The notes beneath the pieces are model-generated. The model saw only the letters and a list, made by a program, of their open reading frames with translations. It was not told the DNA's origin and ran no database searches. A stretch of DNA of 64,000 nt from JACCTH01 sp963761985 (lineage in GTDB: Bacteria; Actinomycetota; Acidimicrobiia; Spongiisociales; ZC4RG35). Below are positions 1 to 8,724 of this stretch, in pieces. Location: the NCBI GenBank assembly GCA_963761985.1, contig CAVXIT010000009.1:1-64000 (forward strand). The letters run 5' to 3'. Made by a program: the position numbers and the translations under genes. Positions within the stretch are counted from its first letter, which is position 1. Every line of letters begins with the position of its first letter.

Positions 1-494
1 ACCGACCACGACTTTGACTTTGGGAACTGAAGTCCGATCCATCGTCGCCATGAATGCCTTCCCAAGACATAGGCCGATGCCCAAACCCCGACCGCGGGCA
101 TCCACCACCATTGACAAGAGCTCGGCTGACACGCCCCCTTTTTGTCCATACCGCATCGTCTCCCATACCTGGCTGATGACGGAGGGTCGAAGAAGCCGTG
201 GCAAAGCGGCGATCAGCGCCAGAAACCCCCACCTCGTTGCAAAGTACCGATAGAAGGTGCGGGTGTTTTGAACGCCAGCAATGAATCCGACCGGCCTATG
301 GGAGCCAGCCGCGAGGACCGTTGCGCCGTGCCATCGAATGAGAGCGTGGTAGAGAAACCGTGCAAAAAGACGGTCCCTAAACGGGGCAGGAATCCAGTGT
401 CAATTCCGTCTGCGATGGAGTCCAGCGATGCCGACGGCGTCGCTTGGTTGCGCCGATCGCAGCGGTGCCTCCTTGAGCTGCGAAGTGAACCCAC
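1..494 (-). pseudogene. GNAT N-acetyltransferase, cut by the left edge, frameshifted
   Basis: Reading across frames on the minus strand gives a GNAT-like protein: DSIADGIDTGFLPRLG, then LFARFLYHALIRWHG, VGFIAGVQNT, and an acetyl-CoA loop region ARGRGLGIGLCLGKAF near the window edge. The last motif matches the R/Q-x-x-G-x-G/A pyrophosphate loop. At least one frameshift lies near position 370, where the first two segments are in different frames. The C-terminus is off the window. The gene follows two glycosyltransferases on the same strand, so it may modify a sugar or peptide. The start (GTG near 494) is a guess. Family assignment is fairly safe; substrate is unknown. Confidence 0.6.
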
Positions 495-1645
495 GCGATG
501 CCTTCGCCTTCCAGAGCCGTCGTGTAGGTGTCCAAAACGATGTCGACCACCTTGCTCTCATCGAAGTGGCTGCGAGCTCGTCGCACCGCCGGCCTCCCCC
601 ATTCGAACTCTGAGAAAATCACGATCCGAGCCGAGACGCTCGATGGCCTTGGCTAACGCAGCACTATCGCCGAGCCGGAATCAACAGCCCGTTCTCGCCA
701 TCTACAACTACTTCCCGGCAACCTCGGATATCTGTGGCTGACTACAGGCAGTCCCATCGCTGCCGCCTCCATCGCTGCCCGGGGAAATCCTTCACGATGG
801 GAGGGAAGAACGAACAGGTCCATGGCGGTGTAAAGCCGGTCGATATCGGTCCGCAATACCCAAAAAGCGAACACCAAACCGCTTAGCCGACTCGATCACA
901 TCGTGTGGAAGGCCGTCGGTCTTGTCGGGATCCTCAGGTCCGATGCAGACCACCAGAAAGCCATCACCAAGATGCCGAGCTGCCTCGAACATCTCGGGAT
1001 ATCCCTTCTCTGCTACCAATCGTCCCACCATCCCCACCACCACGGTGTCCTCCATAGCACCGATCTCGACTCACGTCCGTTCCCTATCCCGATCTGTAAA
1101 TCGCCGCGAGTCGAATCGAGTCCTATCAACGCCGTTGCCAAAGGAGGCAGGCGTCCGGGACACGGCGGTGCGATCCGCCACCGTCTGATCGAGTTCGAAG
1201 TCCTCTCGGCTTTGAACTAGTTCGGCGTTGGAGAAGGCGCGAAGCCCAGAGCCTCGAGCGAATAGACCAAAGCTCGCTTGGGCCATTTGTCGTCGGTGGT
1301 GGCGTACAAACCATGAACCGTGTTGACGACGACCGGAACTCCCGCGAGGCGCCCAAGAATCCGGCCGTAAAGTCCCGGCTTGGGGTTATGGGTGTGCAGG
1401 ATATCGAAGCATTCGCGACGAAGTATCCGCCAGAGTTCCTTCGCCGCCCTCACATCAGCCAGATTCATTTGCCCCTCGTCGAGGAGGGCGGCGGGATGTC
1501 GCCAGTTGCCGGCCGCTTCGAGGTCGGCAACCCACGGCCCTGGGGCACTGATTCCGATCGCCTCGCCCCCCGCATCTCGTACTGCGAGGAGCTGTGGGAA
1601 GACCAGATATCTGAGGCTGAGATCGACCGTCGTCAAATGAGCGAC
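480..1645 (-). pseudogene. GT4-family glycosyltransferase (second of two), frameshifted
   Basis: The N-terminal part (about 1645 to 1230) reads RVAHLTTVDLSLRYLVFPQL, then DILHTHNPKPGLYGRILGRL and VVVNTVHGLYAT, the glycine-rich and HTHNPKPG hallmarks of GT-B fold capsular-type glycosyltransferases. The donor-binding half continues in other frames: VVVGMVGRLVAEKGYPEMFE (about 1040), then DLFVLPSHREGFPRAAMEAA (about 800), the E-x7-E region that binds the nucleotide-sugar. The C-terminal helix ESKVVDIVLDTYTTAL is near 550. At least three frame changes break it. It is probably membrane-associated and cytoplasmic, acting on a lipid-linked or peptide acceptor, but the acceptor cannot be read from sequence. 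Confidence 0.65.
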
Positions 1646-1649
1646 CCTT

Positions 1650-2780
1650 ACCTTGTCGCCGCTGGCTGCGTTCTCGGACTTCGAACTGAGACTCAGCGTC
1701 CGGCCTCCACGAGCAGACCGGCCAAACGCCCCTGCCACAAATTCACACTCGACTTGGAGCGTGAATAGTGTCAGACATCGTCGCCTCGCGGCCGCACCCA
1801 TCGCTCTTCGCAGGTCAGGATTCCTCGCTAACCGCTCTGCGGCGTCGATGAGGCTCGCCAGATCGTTGACAGGAACGATGATGCCGGTAACGCCGTCCTC
1901 GATCACAGCACCAGGCGCCGGGCACATCTAGGATGAAGGAATAGGCGGGAAGGCCAGCCAGACCGGCTTCGATCAGAACGCCAGGCATGCCTTCACCTTT
2001 CTTCGTCATGGAGGTGAACGAGAGCACGTCAGCCTCCCCAGAGTTCGAGGCGCATCGGTGCGAGATCCCAGAAACTCGACTCCGTCTGGCGACACCCGCT
2101 GCAGCGGTTCAAGAAAGGGGCCGTCGCCCACCATTACGCCTTGGACATCCACTCCTCGCTCCCGCAACTTGGCCATGGCCTCAACGAAGTGCTCAGGGCG
2201 TTTTGTCAGAGTGAAGTGACCGACGAAGAGAAACCGAACAGGTGATTCCTGAGTCGGTGTGGTCTGGTGCGAGAAAGGGCCGGATCTCGACCATTCGGTA
2301 TGTACGCCGTACGGTGACTTGGAGCACCGAACACAGTTTCAGCTTCTCGGACCATCTCCTGGGACACGCCGGCGACGAGATCCACCTGGCTCACCAACCA
2401 CCGGTGAAAGAGACGTCGGGGAAGAGGACTACTGGTCGTTCCTCGGCAGTACCAATTTTGTAATACGCAAGCTTTGCCGGTGGCGTCGTGACGAACGCTG
2501 CGTATTTGAGTGCCTCACCGCCATGAGCCACCAGAAGTCGGGGTTGCCATCGCTTCACCTTTCGACGGAGACGGGACAAAGCCGTCGGCGAGAATCCCAA
2601 GCGTCTACCAAGGCCGTGGCTCACTGCAAGATCGACGTCGGTACGGAGCGATGCTGATCTGGAACGAAAAATCGTGACGATTCGATGCTGGACATCGGCG
2701 CTGTCCAGCGAGTCCCGCATTGCTTTGGCGTACATTTGTGCGCCCCGAGCAACATCTGTGGGTCACCACATGCAAAATCC
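1650..2780 (-). pseudogene. GT4-family glycosyltransferase (first of two), frameshifted
   Basis: Pieces in successive frames join into a GT-B glycosyltransferase. They are ILHVVT followed by DVARGAQMYAKAMRDSLD (about 2770-2700), PRLLVAHGGEALKYAA (about 2540), VDLVAGVSQEMVREAETVFG (about 2380), LSFTSMTKKGEGMPGVLIEA (about 2010) and VIEDGVTGIIVPVNDLASLI (about 1900). The last two form the usual S-x-x-E-G-x-P-x-x-x-x-E-A donor site and the D-G-x-x-G-x-x-V loop. Four or more frameshifts lie in about 1.1 kb. It sits directly downstream of the nucleotidyltransferase and upstream of the second glycosyltransferase on the same strand, suggesting one transcript. Confidence 0.65.
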
Positions 2781-3852
2781 GGGAAGGTCGCCCGATAATC
2801 GGACGCTGAGCAGCGGACAAGTTCTGTCCCGACGTAACTCGGCTTAGCCATGAAGGGACAGCAAGCGGTGCGCGTAACGCCAGTCGGATTCGCGCCAAAC
2901 GTGAGTCGTGAAGTAGAACGATCGCCAGGTTTAGAGGATGCGGGCTATGTCCAACAAAGTGGACCAGATCTGCGCGCCGGAGAAATGCCTCGGCTGCAGT
3001 CATGATGAGAGCGTGAGGGCGGAGTTCGACCAGGCGTTTCTCCGAGATTGGTGCGTTTGCAACGTCCTTCGCAATCCGCAAAGCGAGGTGGGTAACGCTA
3101 CGGAGCCCCCAACGCGAGGCGAAGTCGTGTGTTGCGTCCCAGTCTGCTTCGTTTCTGGTCACTTCGGCCAGGTCACGAAAGAGAATCAACCGGAAACGGT
3201 GGTCAAGAACTGAGTGAGCACTGAGGAAGGCCAGCCGAACTTCGGGCGGGAGGTGCCAAAGAGGTCCTATCTCGTGCTCAGGGTCGGGAACGGCGTTGTC
3301 CCAAGCCCACGACGTCGCACCATCGGCGCAACCCAGCAGCTGCGTGTAGCTGAACAGATCCCAATGGAGGTCGAGATTGAACACGAATCCGGAAGGATCG
3401 TGTATGGGAATGTCGCGCTTGTCGGCTCGAGGCTTTTTTGGGGGAACACTTCTCACCCCGGGGTCATAGCGTAGTGCAGAAAGAGCATCACCAAGGCGTG
3501 ACTGAGGAATCAATAGGTCGATGTCGCTGAAGGTACGAAGGGCCGGCTTCGCATACGACGCCGCGAGATAAGGACCTTTGAGAACTGCGGCCGGTATACC
3601 CGACTCATGAAAGCACGTAAGAATGCGGTGAAGATTCGCCTTCATCAACCTCTGTCGTCCGATGATCTCTAGATAGCGAAACACGATCGGGTCGCTCAAA
3701 ACAGGGTCGGACGAATGAGCAAGGACTCCAATCAGTCCGTGATAGGTCGCCAATTGGACTTGTGCAGGACTCAGGGGTGCCATCGCTTCGACCTGGCGGC
3801 CGGCTGTCAAATCCTGGAAAAGGCGTCTCGTGTAGGCACGATCTTCAATCAT
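2605..3852 (-). CDS. Nucleotidyltransferase-fold protein of the lasso/RiPP-associated type
   Basis: The protein resembles the NTP_transf_5 group found in many lasso peptide loci. LKGPYLAASYAKPALRTFSD (residues 91-110) followed by IDLLI contains the paired acidic residues D110 and D112 expected to bind the catalytic metal. The following domain is helical (LDLHWDLFSYTQLLG, LFRDLAEVTR). The start ATG at 3852 gives a family-typical N-terminus. True homology appears to end near 2780; the remaining codons overlap the next glycosyltransferase and probably reflect a frameshift. It is divergent from the precursor gene. Function is unproven; nucleotidyl transfer to the peptide or a sugar is possible. 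Confidence 0.7.
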   Translation of the reverse strand: MIEDRAYTRRLFQDLTAGRQVEAMAPLSPAQVQLATYHGLIGVLAHSSDPVLSDPIVFRYLEIIGRQRLMKANLHRILTCFHESGIPAAVLKGPYLAASYAKPALRTFSDIDLLIPQSRLGDALSALRYDPGVRSVPPKKPRADKRDIPIHDPSGFVFNLDLHWDLFSYTQLLGCADGATSWAWDNAVPDPEHEIGPLWHLPPEVRLAFLSAHSVLDHRFRLILFRDLAEVTRNEADWDATHDFASRWGLRSVTHLALRIAKDVANAPISEKRLVELRPHALIMTAAEAFLRRADLVHFVGHSPHPLNLAIVLLHDSRLARIRLALRAPLAVPSWLSRVTSGQNLSAAQRPIIGRPSRILHVVTHRCCSGRTNVRQSNAGLAGQRRCPASNRHDFSFQISIAPYRRRSCSEPRPW

Positions 3853-3987
3853 TCTCCACGACCTTTTTTCATCGTGCTCGGCAGAATATGAAACTCAGAC
3901 GGCACGCCTGCCCGGAGAGGCGGTGTGTGGTCGAACTCACTCCGAGTAGTGGTAGGGTTTGGTTGGAAGTCACTGTTAGGAGTGAAC

Positions 3988-4125
3988 ATGGCAACCTACG
4001 AATCTCCAAGGATCGTCGAATTGGGCTCGTTGGCGGAGTTGACACAAGGAAGTGCCGCGGGTGGTTTTATTGACGCGACATTTCCAGTGATGACTCCCGA
4101 AGATGAACTGGAATTCACGAACTAG
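3988..4125 (+). CDS. Lasso peptide precursor (45 aa)
   Basis: An ATG preceded by AGGAG opens a 45-residue peptide. Residues 4-21 (YESPRIVELGSLAELTQG) match the lasso leader signature Y-x-x-P-x-[LIV]-x-x-x-G-x-x-x-x-L-T-x-G that the RRE protein binds. The Thr at core position -2 (T19) is the usual maturation determinant. Cleavage after Q20 would leave a 25-residue core starting with Gly21. Asp29 is core position 9, giving a plausible nine-residue macrolactam (GSAAGGFID) and an acidic tail ending EFTN. The maturation genes lie within 3 kb. The 3' end overlaps the convergent cyclase gene. Missed by size filters but well supported by context. Confidence 0.87.
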   Translation: MATYESPRIVELGSLAELTQGSAAGGFIDATFPVMTPEDELEFTN

Positions 4126-5258
4126 ACGGTCCGCTCGCCAACCAAGCATGGACCAGTAGCGGCAGCGACGCAGCCGATACGTTGGGTGTGCTCCAGCGCG
4201 CTTAAGTTCGTTGGGCTCGACGAGGGAGACGTCGACGCCGGTGCCATCCCAGGATAAGGCGAAATCCCGCGTGTAGCGGCGGACGTGAGCCTGGTTGAAC
4301 AAAGCTTTCGTTTTCCTCGCGATTATCTCCCTCGGCAGAAACTGACCGAAGAGAGCCCGCATTGCGTCGGTACGGCTCATGTAGCCAAGGATCCGTGGTC
4401 CACGACTAACAGCTGTCACAAACGTCTCGTCCATGAGAGGATGCAGGTATCGGACGTCATGTAGCGCAGCTAGGACTGACAGGTTGTGCTTGCCGGTCAA
4501 CCACGCTCTTCGCAACGGGAGCAGCCGTAAACTCGCGGACCATTGCAGCGGCTCCATGAGTGCGTCAGCCACGAGCGTCTCTAAGAACGCCTCCTGGGCT
4601 TTTGGCCGCAACCAGGGCCTATCGGCCATATGGCGCATTGCCTTTTCCACGGCGATTCGCCGGATGGGCCTCGGCGATAACGCCGCCACGACACGTTTGA
4701 TTCCGCGGCTTCGAGGTCGAGCACCCCCAGCAATTTCGGGAGCGGCGTAATCCTCCGAGGGCCAAACACCTCGTCACCACCTTCTCCACTTATTAGCGTT
4801 CCTTCTTTGGCGTGTTCGAAGGTAAACGGCTTCGTGTGGATCGTCGCTGGCCACATGACACCATGGCGCCGAAGCCCCGCGGCTGCCAGTGGAGCTAAGA
4901 GATCGAGCTCATCGCGAATCTCAAGCCGTATCCAGTCCGTGAGACCGAGATGAGTGACGACGAGTTCTTGCCATTCCGCCTCATATGTGTCAGCGGCATC
5001 CGGAAAATGACGAGTTATCGGAACGGGAAGGGGTAACCCTTCGCGCCGGGCCACGTTCGCCGCGACCGCTAGTACTGCCGATGAATCGCGTCCTCCCGAA
5101 AACTCGACAAGGCATCGCCCCTGTTGAAGTGCATCGAGAAGGATGTCCTCGAGAACCGCGGTAGGTTCTCGAGGTGGACCGTTGACCTGGGACTCGATTT
5201 TTCTGGGAGCGAATCCCGGCACCCAGCCAGCAGCGAGCTCAAGCGAGCTCATTCGCAT
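4122..5258 (-). pseudogene. Lasso cyclase, asparagine-synthetase-like (frameshifted)
   Basis: This enzyme should activate the side-chain carboxylate of core Asp9 as an acyl-AMP and close the ring onto Gly1. From ATG 5258 the N-terminal part carries the PP-loop SGGRDSS (residues 54-60) and SGEGGDEVFG. Near 4700 the frame changes at a short G run, and the C-terminal half continues as RPIRRIAVEKAMRH, PLMDETFVTAV and YWSMLGWRADRL. One extra G would restore the frame. A second small shift near 4125 would place a stop just at the end of the precursor gene; otherwise the frame runs on antisense to it. The enzyme lacks a glutaminase domain, as usual for actinobacterial lasso cyclases. Confidence 0.8.
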
Positions 5259-5336
5259 AAAAGGGTCCACCGTCACCCAGCTATGGTACGAAACGTCCAG
5301 GGTGTGTTCAGGGGATGTTAAGAATCGCGAGGGCCC

Positions 5337-5591
5337 ATGAAGATTCGGTCCGAGGATCTGGTCTGGCAAAAGGTCGATTCCGAAATCGTGGTGCTCGACC
5401 TCAGGACCTCGATCTATTTTCGTATCAACGGATCTGGGGCCACGCTTTGGGAACGCTTGGTCGCAGATGCCACCCGCCTGCAACTCGAGGCCGCTCTCGT
5501 TGATGCCCATGGCATCACCGTCGAGCAGGCAGAATCCGATGTGGGAGTGTTTCTAGACGACGCCAAGAAGCGTGGCTTCCTGGAGGAATGA
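5337..5591 (+). CDS. PqqD-family RiPP recognition element (lasso B1)
   Basis: This 84-residue protein has the winged-helix PqqD fold pattern: a beta-hairpin with DSEIVVLDLRTSIYFRINGS, then GATLWERLVADATRLQLEAA and FLDDAKKRGFLEE. In lasso pathways the stand-alone RRE binds the leader (here residues 4-21 of the precursor) and delivers it to the B2 protease. Its stop overlaps the start of the protease gene by 4 bp, so the two are translationally coupled. It is one of the few intact reading frames in the first 8.7 kb. Confidence 0.88.
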   Translation: MKIRSEDLVWQKVDSEIVVLDLRTSIYFRINGSGATLWERLVADATRLQLEAALVDAHGITVEQAESDVGVFLDDAKKRGFLEE

Positions 5592-6059
5592 CAGCCCTGG
5601 GCCGGCGTTTCCACGCGATCAGGCGCGGCGGCCAGATACTGGCGCGGGCCTGGAACCTTCCGTTGGTAGATCTGTTTGCTGTTGTTCGATTGACTGCACT
5701 CGCCACAATCATCGAGATAGGTCTCCGCACAGTTCGACTGCCATCTCTGGCCCGGGTTCTTGGGGTCCGGCTCCAATGGTCAAACGATTCAACCTTGCAG
5801 CCCGGCATCCCAAGTTCGCTGGACGCCGCCGATCGCCGCGAGCTGAAGAACGTGATTCGGGTGATGCGACATTGGCCTTTTGCGCAGGGAACCTGTCTTC
5901 GTCAGTCCTTGTTGCTGGGACGAGTGTTGAGGAAGCGACATCCGTTGGTCCGTCGGGGTAAAAGGTCGGGATCAAGAGATCGTCGCCCATGCCTGGGTGG
6001 AAATGGACGGAGTTGCGCTCGGCGGACGCGATGGATATCTGCCGCTCGCCGAGTTTTAG
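5588..6059 (+). pseudogene. Lasso leader peptidase B2, transglutaminase-like (one frameshift)
   Basis: This is a Cys-His-Asp protease that removes the leader. The first frame carries the nucleophile motif WPFAQGTCLRQSLLLGRVLR (Cys103). Downstream of about position 5955 the frame changes near GGGG/AAAA runs, and the matching frame supplies AHAWVEMDG (catalytic His) and GGRDGYLPLAEF (Asp) with a stop at 6059. Read without a shift, the protein would lose His and Asp and be inactive. The domain order and spacing are otherwise typical for the about 150-residue family. It overlaps the RRE gene. Confidence 0.8.
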
Positions 6060-6072
6060 TTGTCCAAGCCCA

Positions 6073-7014
6073 GTGACCAACGCTGATCGGACTGTCTACC
6101 GGATCCACGGTCTTCAGGTCTTATCTGACGTGGACCTTGACGGAGAACGGATTCGGGACGACTCGTTCGACGTGCGGGTGCAGGTTGGGCCTGATCGTGC
6201 TGTCGAGACCGAATCTGCCGGCGGGCCGGTCTTGGCTGAATTCACTACGGACAAACGGCGGTACTACACGGCCACAGCAAAACGGGTCCGGCTATCTCTT
6301 ACGAGATTTCACGGAACCTGCGACGTGCTTGTCGATTCCGCAAAGACCAACCTCGCCTGCCTGCCCGTACCCAACGTCGGACTGAAGTATTACCGCTGCT
6401 GGTGGGTGGGACGGGCCTCTCGTTTCTTCTCGGCCTTCGAGGCTCCTTAGTGCTCCACGCCAGCGGCGTTCAGATCGGTGGCGGATCCGTTGCTTTTGCG
6501 GGCTTGCCCGGTATGGGTAAGTCGACATTGGCCGCCCTTCTCTGTTCAGGCGACGGCCACCTGATTACAGACGATGCCTTGCGGATCGAGATGGATGGCG
6601 TGGTCCGCTGCTTTCGGGGTACATCCAGTCTTCGTTTGCGACGATGCATCGAAGTCGGTTGTGGCCCTTTTCCTCGAACAACAACAGGCACCAGCCCTGA
6701 TAGCCGAATGACGCTTAAGCCAACCCCCAGCGAAGCCGAATGCCTGCTCTCCGCTTTGATCATTCCCCGCCCAATCTGAACGAGACGCGCACTCGCGTGA
6801 CGCGCATCGGGTCGATCCCGCGGAGGCCGTGTTTCGGTTGTCCCCGTTTCTACGTGTGGCCCATTGGCGTGCCCCCAACCTGGTCAGCCAGCATTTCCGA
6901 CAGCTCGGCGCACTCGCGAGTCGGGTGCCCACCTTTGTCCTGTCGGTCCCTTGGGCGCCTCCATTTACGTCAGAGTTGGTCTCTGAGCTCACTGCTTCTA
7001 TTGAGGGTCGCTGA
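6073..7014 (+). pseudogene. HPr-kinase/phosphatase-like lasso tailoring kinase (frameshifted)
   Basis: Starting at GTG 6073 (VTNADRTVYRIHGLQV), the frames join into an HprK-like ATPase: LRGSLVLHASGVQIGG, Walker A loop GLPGMGKST (about 6507-6533) and LITDDALR (about 6560). These correspond to the kinase core of HPrK and of the lasso peptide kinases. The C-terminus continues from about 6829 as VFRLSPFLRVAHWRAP to a stop at 7014. At least two frameshifts occur (near 6395 and between 6650 and 6830). Related kinases phosphorylate the C-terminal Ser of a lasso precursor; the precursor here ends in Thr-Asn, so a different hydroxyl would be the target. Confidence 0.68.
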
Positions 7015-7937
7015 GCATAAGTGGCCAATCGTCGGGTGGGCGGGCTACTGGAGAAGCCCCGTCTGACGGCTGCTCAACAACCAGCCACAGAAACATCGCT
7101 GCAATTAGGGCTGGGACTGCAATCGCGATTGCGTCGCCTCCAGTGGTCTTCACGCCAGCCAGCGCGTGACCGTGGCCACAACGACGGCGTGAAGAACAAC
7201 CAAGGATAGCCCTACCCAGCCAGCGGTACTGACAGCTCTTCTCCCCGCAATCCAAGCGCCGATAGGAGCAGCAAACAGCATCCCAAGCGCGGCGACCGCC
7301 CCAATGATTGATCCTTCGCGTCCTCGGCTACCCCAAGAGATGACCCAGTAGAGAAGACCAATAAGCGCATAAGCCTCCGGTCGACCCCAGCCGAACCAAG
7401 CGAAACGGCCAAGCGAGCAGCGTGGGAGCGGCCACGGCGCCCAGCAGCACCAACGCTTCCTCGGTGTCGGGAACGGTCACCCAGACTCCGGTGGCGGTGA
7501 GGGCGAAAAGCAGTGTCGGGAGGGGAGAATCTCTTGAATTCTCATCGAACCAGGAGACGACCGGGGCGCTAATGGCAATCACGGCCGTGGCAAGCGGAAT
7601 CGCCCAGCCCGACTCTGGAAGATCAGAGCGACTGACCAACCAGGAACCCAGGCAGGGCGGCGAGAACCGGTGCAATGGGACTCGGTGGGTCCAGTAGAAA
7701 GCGGCACCGGCCAGGGCAGAAGACCTAACCCCGCCAACAGGTTCGCGTTAGAGGGCGTACGATCGGCATCGCGGCGAGTGCGCCCACGACCACAGCCAGA
7801 CCACCCACAGGCGATGGTTCCTTCCGCCATCTGCGCCAGGCGCTACCGGCCAGCAACGCCACGCCAGAGGTAGTCCCGCCCCACCGCAGACCCGCCAGGA
7901 ACTCCGCCGAACCGATTGCTTCAACGATGGCGTCCAC
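6998..7937 (-). pseudogene. Polytopic membrane protein, frameshifted, unknown function
   Basis: From GTG 7937 (VDAIVEAIGSAEFLAGLRWG) the minus strand encodes hydrophobic segments scattered over three frames. They include GLAVVVGALAAMPIV (about 7780), WAIPLATAVIAISAPVVSWF (about 7590), TLLFALTATGVWVTVP (about 7510), LVLLGAVAAPTLLAWPF (about 7440) and AVPALIAAMFLWLVVEQ (about 7100). I recognise no family. It converges on, and slightly overlaps, the kinase gene. A membrane protein next to a lasso locus could serve export or immunity, but nothing in the sequence shows this; no ATPase domain or Walker motif is present. Confidence 0.45.
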
Positions 7938-7993
7938 ACCTTGCCTCTTGCTTGGTAAGTGAAGTTGTGGCCGAGCGTTCGAACAGAACCTGC

Positions 7994-8690
7994 TTATCCG
8001 CCTCTGTTGGGAGTCAGCTTCGACCACAATGACCGGCGATCGATCTTCCCAGTCGATGCCTTGGGCATGTCGGTCAGCAGGGTGAAGCATTCCGGGACCT
8101 GCATCGAGACAGTCGGTCACCGCAGAAACGTGCCAGCTCGAGATCGGTGGTTTGATCACGGACCGACACGTAGGCAACCAGGCGATTGGTAACCAGTTCA
8201 TCCGCCACGGCTAACGGCGCACTCGACCACCCCAGGATGAAGGTTGAGGGTGCCTCAACGTCGCCCAGCTCGATCCGGTATTCGCGACTCTTGTCTATCC
8301 GATAGCAGGCACGTACTTAAACCTTCGACCAGATCACCACTGCGATAGACGGGGTCCGCAAACGCTGATCCGAAAGGATCCGGCACGAGCCCCGTGCAGT
8401 GCGCTCCGGATCTCCGGACTAGCCGTGCATCACAGTTGCCTGACGTAGAGCTCACCCACGTGGCCTGGCTGGGCGCGACTGCCGTCATCTTTCCCCGCGA
8501 ATACCTCGTCGTTGACGACTGCGATCCCAATGGGAACCGGCTCGCTTACGTGATCATCAAGCGGAGGTACCTCGTACCAAGTGCAGACGTTGGTCTCAGT
8601 CGGCCCGTAGAGGTTCGCGAAGCGAGCGTGGGGAACCCCATAACCCGACACCGGCACTCGTTGGCTGCAAACCGAAGGCTGTGAGCCGTG
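7994..8690 (-). pseudogene. Amino-acid adenylation enzyme, C-terminal part only (5' truncated, frameshifted)
   Basis: Only the second half of an A-domain is present. In 5'-3' order of the gene it shows motif A5 (ARFANLYGPTETN, about 8610), A6 (GHVGELYVRQ, about 8455), A7 (VYRSGDLV, about 8340), an A8-like YRIELGDVEA (about 8280) and the A10 lysine loop MPKASTGKIDR (about 8045). It then stops with no obvious carrier domain. Motifs A1-A4 should lie upstream of 8690. Instead the sequence runs into the 49-bp palindrome and the next gene on the other strand. Several frameshifts are also present. This is a remnant of a stand-alone adenylation enzyme, or one broken by an assembly join. Confidence 0.65.
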
Positions 8691-8717
8691 AAATTCACGG
8701 CGTAGAGCCTTAGGTTT
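8669..8717. repeat. 49-bp imperfect palindrome, copy 1
   Basis: The element starts AAACCGAAGG, has a central GCCGTGAAATTCACGGC and ends CCTTAGGTTT. Two other 49-bp copies with the same outer ends and centre occur in this window. This copy marks the break between the frameshift-rich lasso block and the clean downstream sequence, and truncates the adenylation gene. It lies only 7 bp before the start of the DUF2079 gene. Confidence 0.8.
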
Positions 8718-8724
8718 CGGATCC

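Noticed and set aside
1..8690. Insertion sequence or phage remnants as the cause of the broken genes
   Set aside because: No transposase, integrase or terminal inverted repeats were seen; only single-base frame changes and the 49-bp palindrome.
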